A stretch of DNA of 64,000 nucleotides. It comes from an uncultured Pelagibacteraceae bacterium (GTDB taxonomy: Bacteria > Pseudomonadota > Alphaproteobacteria > Pelagibacterales > AG-422-B15). Positions within the stretch are counted from its first letter, which is position 1, and each line of letters starts with the position of its first letter. The notes beneath the pieces are model-generated. The model saw nothing but the letters and a program-made list of their open reading frames with translations. It searched no databases and had not been told where the DNA came from. The translations under genes and the position numbers were made by a program. The DNA lies in NCBI GenBank assembly GCA_902521655.1, contig CABYSM010000002.1, positions 1 through 64,000 of the forward strand. Direction: 5' to 3'. Shown piece by piece: positions 53,382-64,000 of the stretch.

Positions 53382-56300
53382 ATGGGTGAATATACATTAG
53401 TGGTTAATACATTATCATTTACTGAGAGAAAAAGAGTTCGTAAAAACTTTGGAAAACTCAAAGAAGTTTCGAAATTTCCTAACCTTATTGAAATACAAAA
53501 AAAATCTTATGAAGAGTTTCTTTTGGAGGAAGTTCATCCATCAAAAAGACCAGATCGTGGACTCCAAAAAGTGTTCAAAAGTGTTTTTCCCTTAGAAGAC
53601 TTTTCTGGTTCTGCTAGAATAGAATATATTGAATATTGCCTTCAAGAGCCAAAGTTCGATGTTGATGAATGTCGTCAAAGAGATAAGTCTTACGCTGCTC
53701 CATTGAATGTGAAGTTACGACTTATTGTTTTTGATATTGATGAAGAAACTGAGTCTAGGACAGTAAAGGATATAAAAGAACAAGAAATATACCTTTGTGA
53801 TCTACCGCTAATGACTCAAAAAGGAACATTTATTACTAATGGTACTGAGAGAGTCGTTGTAAGCCAAATGCATCGTAGTCCAGGTGTATTTTTTGATCAT
53901 GATAATGGCAAAACACACTCAAGTGGAAAGCTCCTTTTTGGAGCAAGAGTAATACCTTATAGGGGTTCATGGTTAGATATTGAATTTGATCACAAAGACA
54001 TTTTGCATTGTAGGATTGATAGAAAGAAAAAAATACCAATTACGACTTTCTTAATGTCAATGGGAGTAAAAAGAGATGAGATACTAAATTTATTCTACAG
54101 CACTGAAATTTATAATTTCAATGTTAAAGACGGTAAATGGAAGTTTAATTTTAACCCAAAAAATATTAAAACCGGTAAACTGCAAAAGAGTCTAATTAAT
54201 GCAGCTGATGGAAAAGTTGCTGTTAAACAAGGAACAAAAATAAATCCAGCTATAGCAAAAAAATTATACAATGATGGACTTAAGAATTTACTTATAGATG
54301 ATGACGAACTAATTGGAAAGTTTGTCGCAGATGATATAATTAATGAGAAAACTGGTGAAATTTACTTAGAAGCCTCAGATGAAATTACACAAGAGTCTTT
54401 AGAAAAAATTAAAGAGCTAAAGATTAATAAACTACCAATACTTGAAATTGACGGGATAAACGTTGGCTCATTCATAAGGGATACGTTAAGAATCGATAAG
54501 AACTTAAGTCCAGAAGAAGCAGTTGTTGAAATATATAAAGTACTTAGGCCAGGTGAACCACCCAATTTGGAAACAGCGTTTGAAGTATTTAATTCATTGT
54601 TTTTTAAATCAGAAAAGTACGATCTTTCTGATGTTGGTCGTGTCAAAATTAACTATAGGTTAAACCTTGACTGTCCAGACTCAATCACAGTTTTAAGAAC
54701 TGATGACATTATTGAAGTAGTAAAGACTGTTATGGATTTAAGAACTGGTAAAGGTGAGGTTGATGATATCGATCATCTTGGAAACAGAAGAGTAAGATCT
54801 GTGGGTGAGCTTGTTGAAAATCAGTTTAGAATGGGTCTTATAAGAATGGAAAGATCAATTAAAGAAAGAATGAATTCACTTGAAGTTGATGCTGTCACAC
54901 CGCAAGATATAATAAATGCCAAGCCATTAGTTGCTTCTTTAAAAGAATTTTTTGGAACATCACAACTTTCTCAGTTTATGGACCAGACAAATCCACTTGC
55001 AGAGATAACTCATAAAAGAAGGCTTTCGGCCCTTGGACCAGGCGGCTTAAGTAGAGAAAGAGCGGGTTTTGAGGTAAGAGATGTTCATCCTACTCACTAT
55101 GGAAGAATTTGCCCAATCGAAACACCAGAAGGGCCAAATATAGGATTAATAAACAGCTTGGCATCTCATGCAAGAGTGAATCAGTACGGGTTTATTGAAA
55201 GTCCTTATAGAAAAGTTGTAAACGGTAAAGTTACAAACGATGTTGAATACTTGCCTGCAATGGAAGAGGCCGACTATACGATTGCTCAGGCAAATAGTGA
55301 GATTGATGAAAAAGGCAATTTTGCAACAAAACTAGTTTCGTGTAGGCGTGATGGAGATTTTGTAATGACTATTCCTCAAGAAATTAACTACATGGATGTA
55401 TCACCAAAACAAGTTGTCTCTTGTGCAGCTTCATTAATACCATTTCTTGAGAATGACGATGCGAACAGAGCTTTAATGGGTTCTAATATGATGAGGCAAG
55501 CTGTTCCTCTTATTCAAGCAGAGTCCCCTCTTGTTGGAACAGGAGTAGAGAAAGTAGTCGCAATAGACTCAGGTGTAACTATTATTGCAAACAGAGATGG
55601 TATTGTAGATAAAATAGACGGCAAGAGAATTGTTGTTAGAGTTACAGAAAAAATACAAACAAATGAATCTGGGGTTGACATTTATACGTTATTAAAGTTC
55701 CAAAGATCAAACCAAAGTACCTGCATTAATCAAAGGCCATTAGTTAAAGTTGGTGATAAAGTTTCCAAAGGGGATATTATTGCTGATGGTCCGTCAACAC
55801 ACTTAGGGGAATTAGGTTTAGGTAGAAATGTGGTAGTCGCTTTTATGCCATGGAGAGGATATAACTTTGAGGATTCTATACTGATATCAGAAAAGATTGT
55901 TCAAGAAGATAAATTTACCTCAATTCACATTGAAGAATTTGAGGTAATGTCCAGAGATACAAAATTAGGCTCAGAAGAGATTACGAGAGATATACCAAAT
56001 GCTGGTGATGAATTATTACGTAATCTTGATGAAGCGGGTATTGTTTATGTTGGCGCGGATGTAAATCCTGGTGATATTCTTGTAGGCAAAGTAACTCCTA
56101 AAGGTGAAAGTCCAGTAACACCTGAGGAAAAGCTTCTAAGAGCAATATTTGGTGAAAAGGCTACAGATGTAAAGGATACATCACTTAAACTACCACCAGG
56201 GTCAAGTGGCATTGTTGTTGATGTAAAGGTTTTTAACAGATATGGAATAGAAAAAGATGATAGAGCTCTTTCAATTGAGAGAGATGAGATAGAAAAGCTT

Positions 56301-57503
56301 GCGAATGACCGCGAGGCAGAATTAGGAATTCTAAATAGAAATATAAAAGAAAGATTAAGAAACATAATTAAAGGCAAAAATATATCAGAGTTTCCTCAGG
56401 ATATAAGTGATCAGAAATTGCTTGATGAAAGTGAAATTAGCACTGTAAAGCTTGACTCACTGTGGAAAGTGAAGCTTCAGAATGATAAAGATCAAGAGGA
56501 TATAAATAATTTAAAAAAACAGTATGATGTAGCAAGATTTGCAATTCAATCACGTTTTGATAACAAGGTTGATAAGGTTCAAAGAGGAGACGAATTGTTA
56601 CCTGGCGTGATGAAAATGGTTAAGGTTTTTGTTGCCGTTAAAAGAAAATTACAACCTGGTGATAAAATGGCTGGTCGACACGGAAATAAAGGTGTCATAA
56701 GTAAAATCGCTCCTGTAGAAGATATGCCCTATCTGGAGGACGGAAGGACTGTTGACATTGTTTTAAATCCTCTAGGTGTGCCTAGTAGAATGAATGTCGG
56801 ACAAATATTAGAAACACATTTGGGATGGGCATGTGCTGGTATTGGAGAGATCATCAATAAATCAATTGCTCAGTACAATGCAACAAATGACCATTCACAT
56901 ATCGGCAAATCCTTGGAAAAAGTTTATGGATCTGAACAGTATAAAAATGAAATAGCACCTTTGACTAAGTTGGAGCAAAAAGAACTTGCGATGAATATTT
57001 CTTCAGGAGTTCCAATTAAAACTCCTGTTTTTGATGGAGCATCCGAGAACGAAATATCTGAGATGTTAGAAGTTGCAGGTTTTGATAAAAGTGGACAAAC
57101 TCATTTATGGGATGGCTTAACTGGAGAGCAGTTTGAGAGAAAAGTAACAGTAGGCTATATCTATATGTTGAAACTTCATCATTTAGTAGACGATAAAATA
57201 CATGCAAGGTCAATTGGCCCTTACAGCCTTGTAACTCAGCAACCATTGGGTGGTAAAGCACAATTTGGTGGTCAGAGATTTGGGGAGATGGAAGTTTGGG
57301 CGCTTGAGGCCTATGGTGCCGCATATACTTTACAAGAAATTTTGACCGTAAAGTCAGATGATGTTGCTGGAAGAACTAAAGTATATGAAACCATAATACG
57401 AGGTGAGGATGTATTCCAATCTGGAACACCTGAATCATTTAACGTTTTGATTAAAGAGATACGATCTCTTGGACTTAACATAGAATTATCGAACTTAAAC
57501 TAG
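53382..57503 (+). CDS. rpoB: DNA-directed RNA polymerase beta subunit
   Basis: Second-largest subunit of RNA polymerase. The 1373-residue protein is complete: [31 protein letters not shown] at the start, the rifampicin cluster [29 protein letters not shown] with sensitive-type residues, [26 protein letters not shown], and [24 protein letters not shown] at the end. The first ten residues ([10 protein letters not shown]) are not family-like, so translation may begin slightly downstream; no good RBS favours the annotated ATG. Confidence 0.98.
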   Translation: MGEYTLVVNTLSFTERKRVRKNFGKLKEVSKFPNLIEIQKKSYEEFLLEEVHPSKRPDRGLQKVFKSVFPLEDFSGSARIEYIEYCLQEPKFDVDECRQRDKSYAAPLNVKLRLIVFDIDEETESRTVKDIKEQEIYLCDLPLMTQKGTFITNGTERVVVSQMHRSPGVFFDHDNGKTHSSGKLLFGARVIPYRGSWLDIEFDHKDILHCRIDRKKKIPITTFLMSMGVKRDEILNLFYSTEIYNFNVKDGKWKFNFNPKNIKTGKLQKSLINAADGKVAVKQGTKINPAIAKKLYNDGLKNLLIDDDELIGKFVADDIINEKTGEIYLEASDEITQESLEKIKELKINKLPILEIDGINVGSFIRDTLRIDKNLSPEEAVVEIYKVLRPGEPPNLETAFEVFNSLFFKSEKYDLSDVGRVKINYRLNLDCPDSITVLRTDDIIEVVKTVMDLRTGKGEVDDIDHLGNRRVRSVGELVENQFRMGLIRMERSIKERMNSLEVDAVTPQDIINAKPLVASLKEFFGTSQLSQFMDQTNPLAEITHKRRLSALGPGGLSRERAGFEVRDVHPTHYGRICPIETPEGPNIGLINSLASHARVNQYGFIESPYRKVVNGKVTNDVEYLPAMEEADYTIAQANSEIDEKGNFATKLVSCRRDGDFVMTIPQEINYMDVSPKQVVSCAASLIPFLENDDANRALMGSNMMRQAVPLIQAESPLVGTGVEKVVAIDSGVTIIANRDGIVDKIDGKRIVVRVTEKIQTNESGVDIYTLLKFQRSNQSTCINQRPLVKVGDKVSKGDIIADGPSTHLGELGLGRNVVVAFMPWRGYNFEDSILISEKIVQEDKFTSIHIEEFEVMSRDTKLGSEEITRDIPNAGDELLRNLDEAGIVYVGADVNPGDILVGKVTPKGESPVTPEEKLLRAIFGEKATDVKDTSLKLPPGSSGIVVDVKVFNRYGIEKDDRALSIERDEIEKLANDREAELGILNRNIKERLRNIIKGKNISEFPQDISDQKLLDESEISTVKLDSLWKVKLQNDKDQEDINNLKKQYDVARFAIQSRFDNKVDKVQRGDELLPGVMKMVKVFVAVKRKLQPGDKMAGRHGNKGVISKIAPVEDMPYLEDGRTVDIVLNPLGVPSRMNVGQILETHLGWACAGIGEIINKSIAQYNATNDHSHIGKSLEKVYGSEQYKNEIAPLTKLEQKELAMNISSGVPIKTPVFDGASENEISEMLEVAGFDKSGQTHLWDGLTGEQFERKVTVGYIYMLKLHHLVDDKIHARSIGPYSLVTQQPLGGKAQFGGQRFGEMEVWALEAYGAAYTLQEILTVKSDDVAGRTKVYETIIRGEDVFQSGTPESFNVLIKEIRSLGLNIELSNLN

Positions 57504-57513
57504 GAAATTATAT

Positions 57514-60500
57514 ATGAGCCAGTCTTTAATGAATATTTTCAATCCTGCCGCGTCTAGGGATGATTTTAACCAAGTTAAAATCTCTATTGCAAGTCCTGAG
57601 AGAATTTTATCCTGGTCATATGGTGAAATAAAAAAACCTGAAACAATTAATTATAGAACATTTAAGCCAGAAAGAGACGGTCTATTCTGTGCAAGAATAT
57701 TTGGTCCAATAAAAGATTATGAGTGCTTATGTGGGAAATATAAGAGAATGAAATTTAAAGGCATAATCTGCGAAAAGTGTGGTGTTGAAGTAACAAAAAA
57801 AGACGTAAGAAGAGAACGCATGGGTCACATTCAACTTGCCGCTCCAGTTGCCCATATTTGGTTTTTAAAATCTTTACCAAGTCGTATTGCACTAATGATG
57901 GATATGAAATTAAAAGATTTGGAAAAAGTTCTTTATTTCGAAAAATTTATGGTAACTGAACCTGGGTTAACACCATTGATTCAAAATCAGCTCTTGGACG
58001 AAGAGGAATTAGAAAATGCAAAAGAAGAATATGGCGTAGACTCTTTTTCTGCAGGAATCGGAGCAGAAGCCGTAAGAAAAGTTTTAGAAAGAGTTGAACT
58101 CGAGGCTGAACTTGAATTATTGAAGTCAAAACTTGCTGAAACCAAAGCAGTCGCACTCTCTGAAAAGCTAGTTAAACGAATTAAAATATTTGAAGCCTTT
58201 ATATCCTCAGGAAATAGACCTGAATGGATGATTTTAACATCCGTACCAGTAATCCCACCAGAACTTAGACCACTTGTTCCTTTGGATGGAGGAAGGTTTG
58301 CTTCGTCTGATTTAAACGACTTGTATAGAAGAGTTATAAATAGAAATAATAGATTATCGAGACTTATAGAATTAAGAGCCCCAGATATTATTATTAGAAA
58401 TGAAAAGAGAATGCTGCAAGAGTCAGTAGATGCATTATTTGATAATGGACGCAGGGGCCGTGTAATTACAGGAACAAATAAACGACCTCTCAAATCACTT
58501 GCAGAAATGCTTAAGGGTAAGCAAGGCCGATTCAGGCAAAATCTTCTAGGAAAAAGAGTTGATTACTCTGGTAGATCAGTAATAGTTGTTGGGCCAGAGC
58601 TAAAATTACACCAGTGTGGCCTGCCTAAAAAAATGGCAATAGAATTATTTAAACCATTTATATACGCACGTTTGGAATCATTGGGTCTCGCAACTACATT
58701 AAAACAAGCCAAGAAAATGGTTGAAAAAGAAAGACCAGAGGTCTGGGATGTACTTGACAGAGTCATAAGAGAGCACCCAATTATTTTAAATAGAGCACCA
58801 ACACTTCACAGGTTGGGTGTTCAAGCTTTTGAACCAACTTTAATTGAAGGAAAAGCAATTCAACTGCACCCTCTAGTTTGTACAGCATTTAATGCAGATT
58901 TTGATGGTGATCAAATGGCAGTGCATGTGCCCCTTAGCTTAGAAGCACAGTTAGAGGCAAGGGTTTTAATGATGTCTACAAATAATATATTAAACCCAGC
59001 TAATGGTAAGCCTGTAATTGTTCCAAGTCAGGATATTGTCCTAGGTATTTATTTTCTATCTCAGGAAAAAGATAATGAACCTGGTCAGGGAGCTGTATAC
59101 AAAGATATTTTTGAAGTTCAACAAGCTATTGAAAATGGTGTAACAACGGTACATGCAAAAGTTGAAGCAAGAATTAATTACATTAATTCTGACGGGAATG
59201 TTGATACAAAAAGAATTAGTACAACACCTGGTAGAATGCTTTTATGGAACTTAATACCCCAACATAAAGATCTTGATCCAAAGCTTGTCAATCGTCTTCT
59301 TGGTAAGAAAGAAGTTTCGAGCTTAATTGATACCGTCTACAGATACTGCGGACAAAAAGATACAGTCATATTTGCTGATCGAATAATGGCACTTGGTTTT
59401 CATTACGCATATAAAGCTGGTATCTCTTTCGGCAAGGATGACATGATAATACCTGAGACAAAAGAAAAAATGGTTACAGAAACATCAGTACAAATTGAAA
59501 AATATGAAAAGCAATATAATGATGGTTTAATTACTAATAGAGAAAAATATAATAAAGTAATTGATGCCTGGGCAAAATGTACCGATAGAGTTGCACAAGA
59601 AATGATGAATGAAATTTCTTCTGTCAAAATCGATGAAACAACTAAAAGAGAACTTCCTATTAACTCTATATATATGATGGCAAATTCAGGAGCCAGGGGT
59701 TCAGCGGCTCAAATGAAGCAGCTGTCAGGAATGCGTGGCCTTATGGCCAAACCATCCGGAGATATAATTGAGACTCCTATCATATCAAATTTTAAAGAGG
59801 GTTTAAATGTACTCGAATATTTTAATTCTACACATGGAGCAAGAAAAGGGCTAGCTGATACCGCATTAAAGACAGCTAATTCTGGCTACTTGACTAGAAG
59901 ACTATGTGATGTTGCGCAAGATTGTACTATTTCAGATCACGACTGCGGTACTGATAATGGTGTGTGGATATCCGACGTAGTCGAAGGTGGAGAGGTAATA
60001 ATATCAATAGCAGACAGATTACTTGGTAGATTTTTGCAAAAAGATATTGTTCATCCAGTTACTAATGAAATTGTAGCAAAAAAAGATGATTATATGGACG
60101 AGGTACTTGCTGAGAAGGTTGAAACAGCTGGTATTCAGAATGCTTATATTCGATCTCCATTAACTTGTGATAGTAAAAAAGGAATCTGTGTGAAGTGCTA
60201 TGGACGAGATCTTGCTAGAGGGTTCATGGTTAATGAGGGTGAAGCTGTAGGGATGATTGCAGCTCAATCTATTGGTGAGCCTGGAACACAGTTAACTATG
60301 AGAACATTTCATATTGGAGGAGCTGCACAAATTAATGATCAATCTTTTATTGAAATTAATACTGATGGAATTTTCAAAATCCTAAATAAGAACACAGTTG
60401 AAGATAGTAATCAGAACTTAATTGTTATGGGAAGAAACTGTCAATTAGCGATTCATGATGAAAATAATAGAGAGCTTGCTAACTATAAAGTTCCTTATGG

Positions 60501-61704
60501 AACAAAAATTCTTGTTGAAGAAGACTCAAAAGTGTCTTCCGGAACTAAAATTTGTGAATGGGATCCATTTACAAACCCAGTTATTTCTGAAAAATCGGGA
60601 ACAGCTAATTATGTGGATATGGAAGAAGGTATTTCTTTAATAGAAGAAACTGAGGAAAAAACAGGATTAACATACACTAAAGTTAAGGATTGGAAGCTTG
60701 ACTCCAAAGGAGTTGATCTTAAACCAAGAATTACTCTAAGAGATAAAAAAGGTGAAGTCATACTCCTAGCAAATGGCAATGAAGCTAGATATTTCTTACC
60801 ACCTGATTCTATTTTATCGGTCGCTGATGGCTCAGAAGTGCATGCAGGTGATGTTTTAGCTAGAACGCCTAAGGCAGCATCTAAAACTAAAGATATTACT
60901 GGTGGATTGCCTAGGGTTGCTGAATTGTTTGAAGCAAGAAAACCTAAAGATCATGCAATCATATCTGAAATATCAGGTATTATTTCTTTTGGAAAAGACA
61001 TAAGAGGCAAGCAAAAAGTAATCATTACCCCTGAGGAAAGTGAAAATGATCCTGTAGAAGTTTTAATTCCAAAAGGCAAACATATAGCTTACCAAGAAGG
61101 TGAAAGTATTGAAAAAGGAGATTACTTACTTGATGGAAATCCTGATCCACATGATATCTTGGAAATCTTAGGTATTGAAGCTTTAGCAGATTATCTAATT
61201 AATGAAGTTCAAGAAGTTTACAGGCTTCAAGGTGTTTTAATTAATGATAAGCATATTGAGGTTTTATGTAGGCAGATGCTTCAAAAAGTAAGCATTACTG
61301 ATGTTGGTGACAGTTCTTTCATTAAAGGTGAAGAAATTGACAGATACGAATTCTTAATTACAAATGAACAGCTTACTGCTGAAGGCAAAAAACCAGCCGT
61401 AGGTAAACCGGTTCTTTTAGGTATAACAAAAGCTTCTCTTCAAACTAGGTCATTTATTTCTGCTGCCTCATTCCAGGAAACGACGAGAATACTTACGGAT
61501 GCATCGATTAAAGGAAAAGTAGACAGACTAGAGGGCCTTAAAGAGAATGTTATTGTAGGAAGATTAATACCTGCAGGAACAGGAAGAATCTTTAACCAGA
61601 TTGAAAATCAAGCAAAAAATCTTGATAAAGAGGCTAAAATTGAAATTGAAGCAATGCAAGCCGCTAAAGAGCAGGAAACAGCAGAAATTCAGGAAAATTC
61701 TTAA
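57514..61704 (+). CDS. rpoC: DNA-directed RNA polymerase beta-prime subunit
   Basis: Largest subunit of RNA polymerase. The 1396-residue protein has the N-terminal zinc site ([20 protein letters not shown]), the catalytic NADFDGD loop (460-466), the second zinc-binding region with [13 protein letters not shown], bridge-helix region [25 protein letters not shown], and [31 protein letters not shown]. It follows rpoB after 10 nt. Its C-terminus ends with a short acidic, Gln-rich tail. The omega subunit that packs on this protein is the acidic-tailed rpoZ product in this same window. Confidence 0.99.
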   Translation: MSQSLMNIFNPAASRDDFNQVKISIASPERILSWSYGEIKKPETINYRTFKPERDGLFCARIFGPIKDYECLCGKYKRMKFKGIICEKCGVEVTKKDVRRERMGHIQLAAPVAHIWFLKSLPSRIALMMDMKLKDLEKVLYFEKFMVTEPGLTPLIQNQLLDEEELENAKEEYGVDSFSAGIGAEAVRKVLERVELEAELELLKSKLAETKAVALSEKLVKRIKIFEAFISSGNRPEWMILTSVPVIPPELRPLVPLDGGRFASSDLNDLYRRVINRNNRLSRLIELRAPDIIIRNEKRMLQESVDALFDNGRRGRVITGTNKRPLKSLAEMLKGKQGRFRQNLLGKRVDYSGRSVIVVGPELKLHQCGLPKKMAIELFKPFIYARLESLGLATTLKQAKKMVEKERPEVWDVLDRVIREHPIILNRAPTLHRLGVQAFEPTLIEGKAIQLHPLVCTAFNADFDGDQMAVHVPLSLEAQLEARVLMMSTNNILNPANGKPVIVPSQDIVLGIYFLSQEKDNEPGQGAVYKDIFEVQQAIENGVTTVHAKVEARINYINSDGNVDTKRISTTPGRMLLWNLIPQHKDLDPKLVNRLLGKKEVSSLIDTVYRYCGQKDTVIFADRIMALGFHYAYKAGISFGKDDMIIPETKEKMVTETSVQIEKYEKQYNDGLITNREKYNKVIDAWAKCTDRVAQEMMNEISSVKIDETTKRELPINSIYMMANSGARGSAAQMKQLSGMRGLMAKPSGDIIETPIISNFKEGLNVLEYFNSTHGARKGLADTALKTANSGYLTRRLCDVAQDCTISDHDCGTDNGVWISDVVEGGEVIISIADRLLGRFLQKDIVHPVTNEIVAKKDDYMDEVLAEKVETAGIQNAYIRSPLTCDSKKGICVKCYGRDLARGFMVNEGEAVGMIAAQSIGEPGTQLTMRTFHIGGAAQINDQSFIEINTDGIFKILNKNTVEDSNQNLIVMGRNCQLAIHDENNRELANYKVPYGTKILVEEDSKVSSGTKICEWDPFTNPVISEKSGTANYVDMEEGISLIEETEEKTGLTYTKVKDWKLDSKGVDLKPRITLRDKKGEVILLANGNEARYFLPPDSILSVADGSEVHAGDVLARTPKAASKTKDITGGLPRVAELFEARKPKDHAIISEISGIISFGKDIRGKQKVIITPEESENDPVEVLIPKGKHIAYQEGESIEKGDYLLDGNPDPHDILEILGIEALADYLINEVQEVYRLQGVLINDKHIEVLCRQMLQKVSITDVGDSSFIKGEEIDRYEFLITNEQLTAEGKKPAVGKPVLLGITKASLQTRSFISAASFQETTRILTDASIKGKVDRLEGLKENVIVGRLIPAGTGRIFNQIENQAKNLDKEAKIEIEAMQAAKEQETAEIQENS

Positions 61705-61713
61705 TAATATATG

Positions 61714-61741
61714 TTGACCAAAGCAGACTATTAAGTATTAT
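61714..61741 (+). promoter_or_regulatory. Candidate promoter of the str operon
   Basis: TTGACC, a 16-nt spacer and TATTAT lie just after the rpoC stop. The predicted start of transcription is only about 10 nt before the hairpin described next. Confidence 0.5.
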
Positions 61742-61757
61742 TCGGCATTCTTAAATA

Positions 61758-61792
61758 GTAGGCGGTAGAGAAATCTAAACGCTACTTTTTTT
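61758..61792 (+). terminator. Hairpin with T-run between rpoC and rpsL (terminator or attenuator)
   Basis: gtag-g-cg pairs with cgctac (one bulged G), with a loop of about 15 nt, followed directly by seven T residues and a second T-run a little further. It could end the rpoBC transcript. Because a promoter-like sequence lies upstream of it, it could also act as an attenuator for rpsL. The stem is short, so the terminator strength is uncertain. Confidence 0.4.
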
Positions 61793-61844
61793 AGACTTTT
61801 TTTTAATAGTTAACTTTTTATTAGTTTCTAACTGGAGATACTGT

Positions 61845-62689
<845 letters not shown>

Positions 62690-62691
62690 CA

Positions 62692-64000
62692 ATGACAAGA
62701 GAGTATTCATTAAATAATTATAGAAATATTGGCATCATGGCGCACATAGATGCTGGAAAGACAACTACTACTGAGCGAATACTTTATTATACAGGAAAAA
62801 GCCATAAGATCGGTGAAGTGCATGATGGCGCGGCCACAATGGATTGGATGGAGCAAGAACAAGAACGTGGAATAACTATTACATCTGCGGCAACTACTTG
62901 TTTCTGGAATGATCATAGGATTAATATTATTGATACTCCTGGACACGTTGATTTCACCATTGAAGTTGAGCGTTCTTTAAGAGTGCTCGATGGGGCAGTT
63001 GCAGTATTTGACGGAGTAGCTGGTGTGGAGCCACAAACCGAAACTGTTTGGAGACAAGCAAATAGATATAATGTACCGAGGATGTGTTTCGTTAACAAAA
63101 TGGACCGTACAGGTGCAGACTTTTATAAATGCTTAGACATGATCAAAGATCGACTTCAGGCAAATGCATTAGTTTTACAGATACCTTACGGAAGTGAATC
63201 AAATTTAAAAGGTGTGATTGATTTAGTTAAGAATAAAGCAATCGTTTGGGCAAATGAGGATCTTGGAGCTAAGTATGAATACACAGATATTCCTGAAGAA
63301 TTAAAAGATACAGCTGAAAAATATAGATCTGAAATGGTAGAAATGGCTGTAGAACAAGATGAAGAAGTTCTTGAAAAGTATTTAGATGGCGATGAACCAG
63401 ATGAAGAAACTCTAATCAAGTGTATTAGAAAAGGAACAATTAATTTTGAGTTTGTTCCAATTTTAACTGGAAGTGCTTTCAAAAATAAAGGTGTTCAACC
63501 TTTGTTAGATGCAATTGTGAATTTTATGCCTGACCCTAGCGAGGTTCAGCAGGCAACTGGTAATATTCCAGGAAAAGAAGAAGAGGAAGTAAGAAAAGCA
63601 TCTGACGATGAACCTTTCTCTGCATTGGCATTCAAAGTAGCCAACGACCCTTTCGTAGGTTCTCTTACGTTCACTCGAATATATTCTGGTAAATTAGAGG
63701 CTGGTTCGACAATTTTAAATTCTGTTAAAGGTGATAAAGAAAGAATTGGCCGTATGCTTTTAATGCACGCTAACAATAGAGAAGATATAAAAATTGCTTA
63801 TGCTGGCGATATAGTCGCTATTGCTGGCTTAAAAGACACAATAACTGGTGAGACTTTATCAGATGCCCAAAAACCAATTATTCTAGAGTCAATGGATTTT
63901 CCGGATCCAGTTATTGAAATTGCTGTTGAGCCAAAGACAAAAGCTGATCAGGAAAAAATGGGAGAAGCATTGGCAAGATTAGCAAAAGAAGATCCATCAT
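62692..64000 (+). CDS. fusA: Elongation factor G, 3' part beyond window
   Basis: Ribosomal translocase GTPase. It is absent from the ORF track because it is still open at the window edge. The translation begins [20 protein letters not shown] and continues with P-loop [60 protein letters not shown], and the domain II start [22 protein letters not shown]. About 436 codons of a normal 690-700 are visible. It is the third gene of the str operon. Confidence 0.98.
   Translation, partial: MTREYSLNNYRNIGIMAHIDAGKTTTTERILYYTGKSHKIGEVHDGAATMDWMEQEQERGITITSAATTCFWNDHRINIIDTPGHVDFTIEVERSLRVLDGAVAVFDGVAGVEPQTETVWRQANRYNVPRMCFVNKMDRTGADFYKCLDMIKDRLQANALVLQIPYGSESNLKGVIDLVKNKAIVWANEDLGAKYEYTDIPEELKDTAEKYRSEMVEMAVEQDEEVLEKYLDGDEPDEETLIKCIRKGTINFEFVPILTGSAFKNKGVQPLLDAIVNFMPDPSEVQQATGNIPGKEEEEVRKASDDEPFSALAFKVANDPFVGSLTFTRIYSGKLEAGSTILNSVKGDKERIGRMLLMHANNREDIKIAYAGDIVAIAGLKDTITGETLSDAQKPIILESMDFPDPVIEIAVEPKTKADQEKMGEALARLAKEDPS

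Noticed and set aside
57987-58493. Reverse-strand ORF of 168 residues
   Set aside because: It lies wholly inside rpoC on the opposite strand, is Ser-rich with no family features, and is a shadow of conserved coding sequence.

Overview
The window reads as a contiguous chromosome segment from a low-GC (about one third GC by eye), gene-dense marine alphaproteobacterium with a streamlined genome. The evidence for this is a proteorhodopsin gene, very short or overlapping intergenic gaps, and alphaproteobacterial gene sets: plant-type gshA after rsmE, the DUF1476 ATPase-inhibitor family next to purC-purS-purQ-purL-grxD, class II DAHP synthase, and the tRNA-tuf-tRNA-secE-nusG-rpl-rpoBC-str block. 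The two heteromeric acyl-CoA dehydrogenase pairs are not what I would expect of a typical SAR11 genome, so a HIMB59-like, AEGEAN-169-like or other low-GC lineage seems more likely. This placement is an inference and cannot be fixed without a phylogeny.

Layout. 1-4.5 kb: end of rsmE, glutathione synthesis (gshA), then a leftward set of an MscS channel, an alpha/beta hydrolase, a DUF4396 membrane protein and a DUF1289 protein. 4.5-8.5 kb: rpoZ with an unusually long acidic tail, a first pair of acyl-CoA dehydrogenases, and a TauE/SafE exporter. 8.5-13.1 kb: phosphomannomutase/phosphoglucomutase, then a cobalamin riboswitch controlling a BtuB-like TonB-dependent receptor and a DUF6580 membrane protein, probably a B12 uptake unit. 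13.1-21.6 kb: a second acyl-CoA dehydrogenase pair (PimC/PimD type), an MFE-2-like SDR, gph, glmU-glmS, an HXXEE membrane protein and a crotonase. 21.7-31.6 kb: aroG (class II), nadE-gltX-cysS-cimA-trmJ joined by zero-gap junctions, rpsD and a DUF2817 peptidase. 31.6-40 kb: grxD, purL-purQ-purS-purC, the divergent DUF1476 and a Lys-rich membrane protein, purB, map, sfsA and a CinA-like domain protein.

40-48 kb is the most accessory-looking part. It holds a blue-tuned proteorhodopsin with a strong terminator, tRNA-Leu, a two-gene operon of a passenger-less inverse-autotransporter beta-barrel plus a secreted six-cysteine protein, then nadK, glpK with a class II aldolase, NAD-dependent formate dehydrogenase and a fatty-acid-hydroxylase-like membrane protein. 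47.9-64 kb is core: tRNA-Thr, rlmB, tRNA-Tyr, tRNA-Gly, tuf, tRNA-Trp, secE, nusG, rplKAJL, rpoBC, rpsL, rpsG and the start of fusA, which runs off the window.

No insertion sequence, phage gene, CRISPR array or rRNA operon was seen. No stretch longer than about 300 bases is empty. The largest non-coding intervals are the B12 riboswitch leader (about 270 nt) and the tRNA-bearing gaps around rlmB. The best candidates for something undescribed are the inverse-autotransporter/secreted-protein operon beside proteorhodopsin, the acidic-tailed omega subunit, and several perfect RNA hairpins placed directly in front of start codons.
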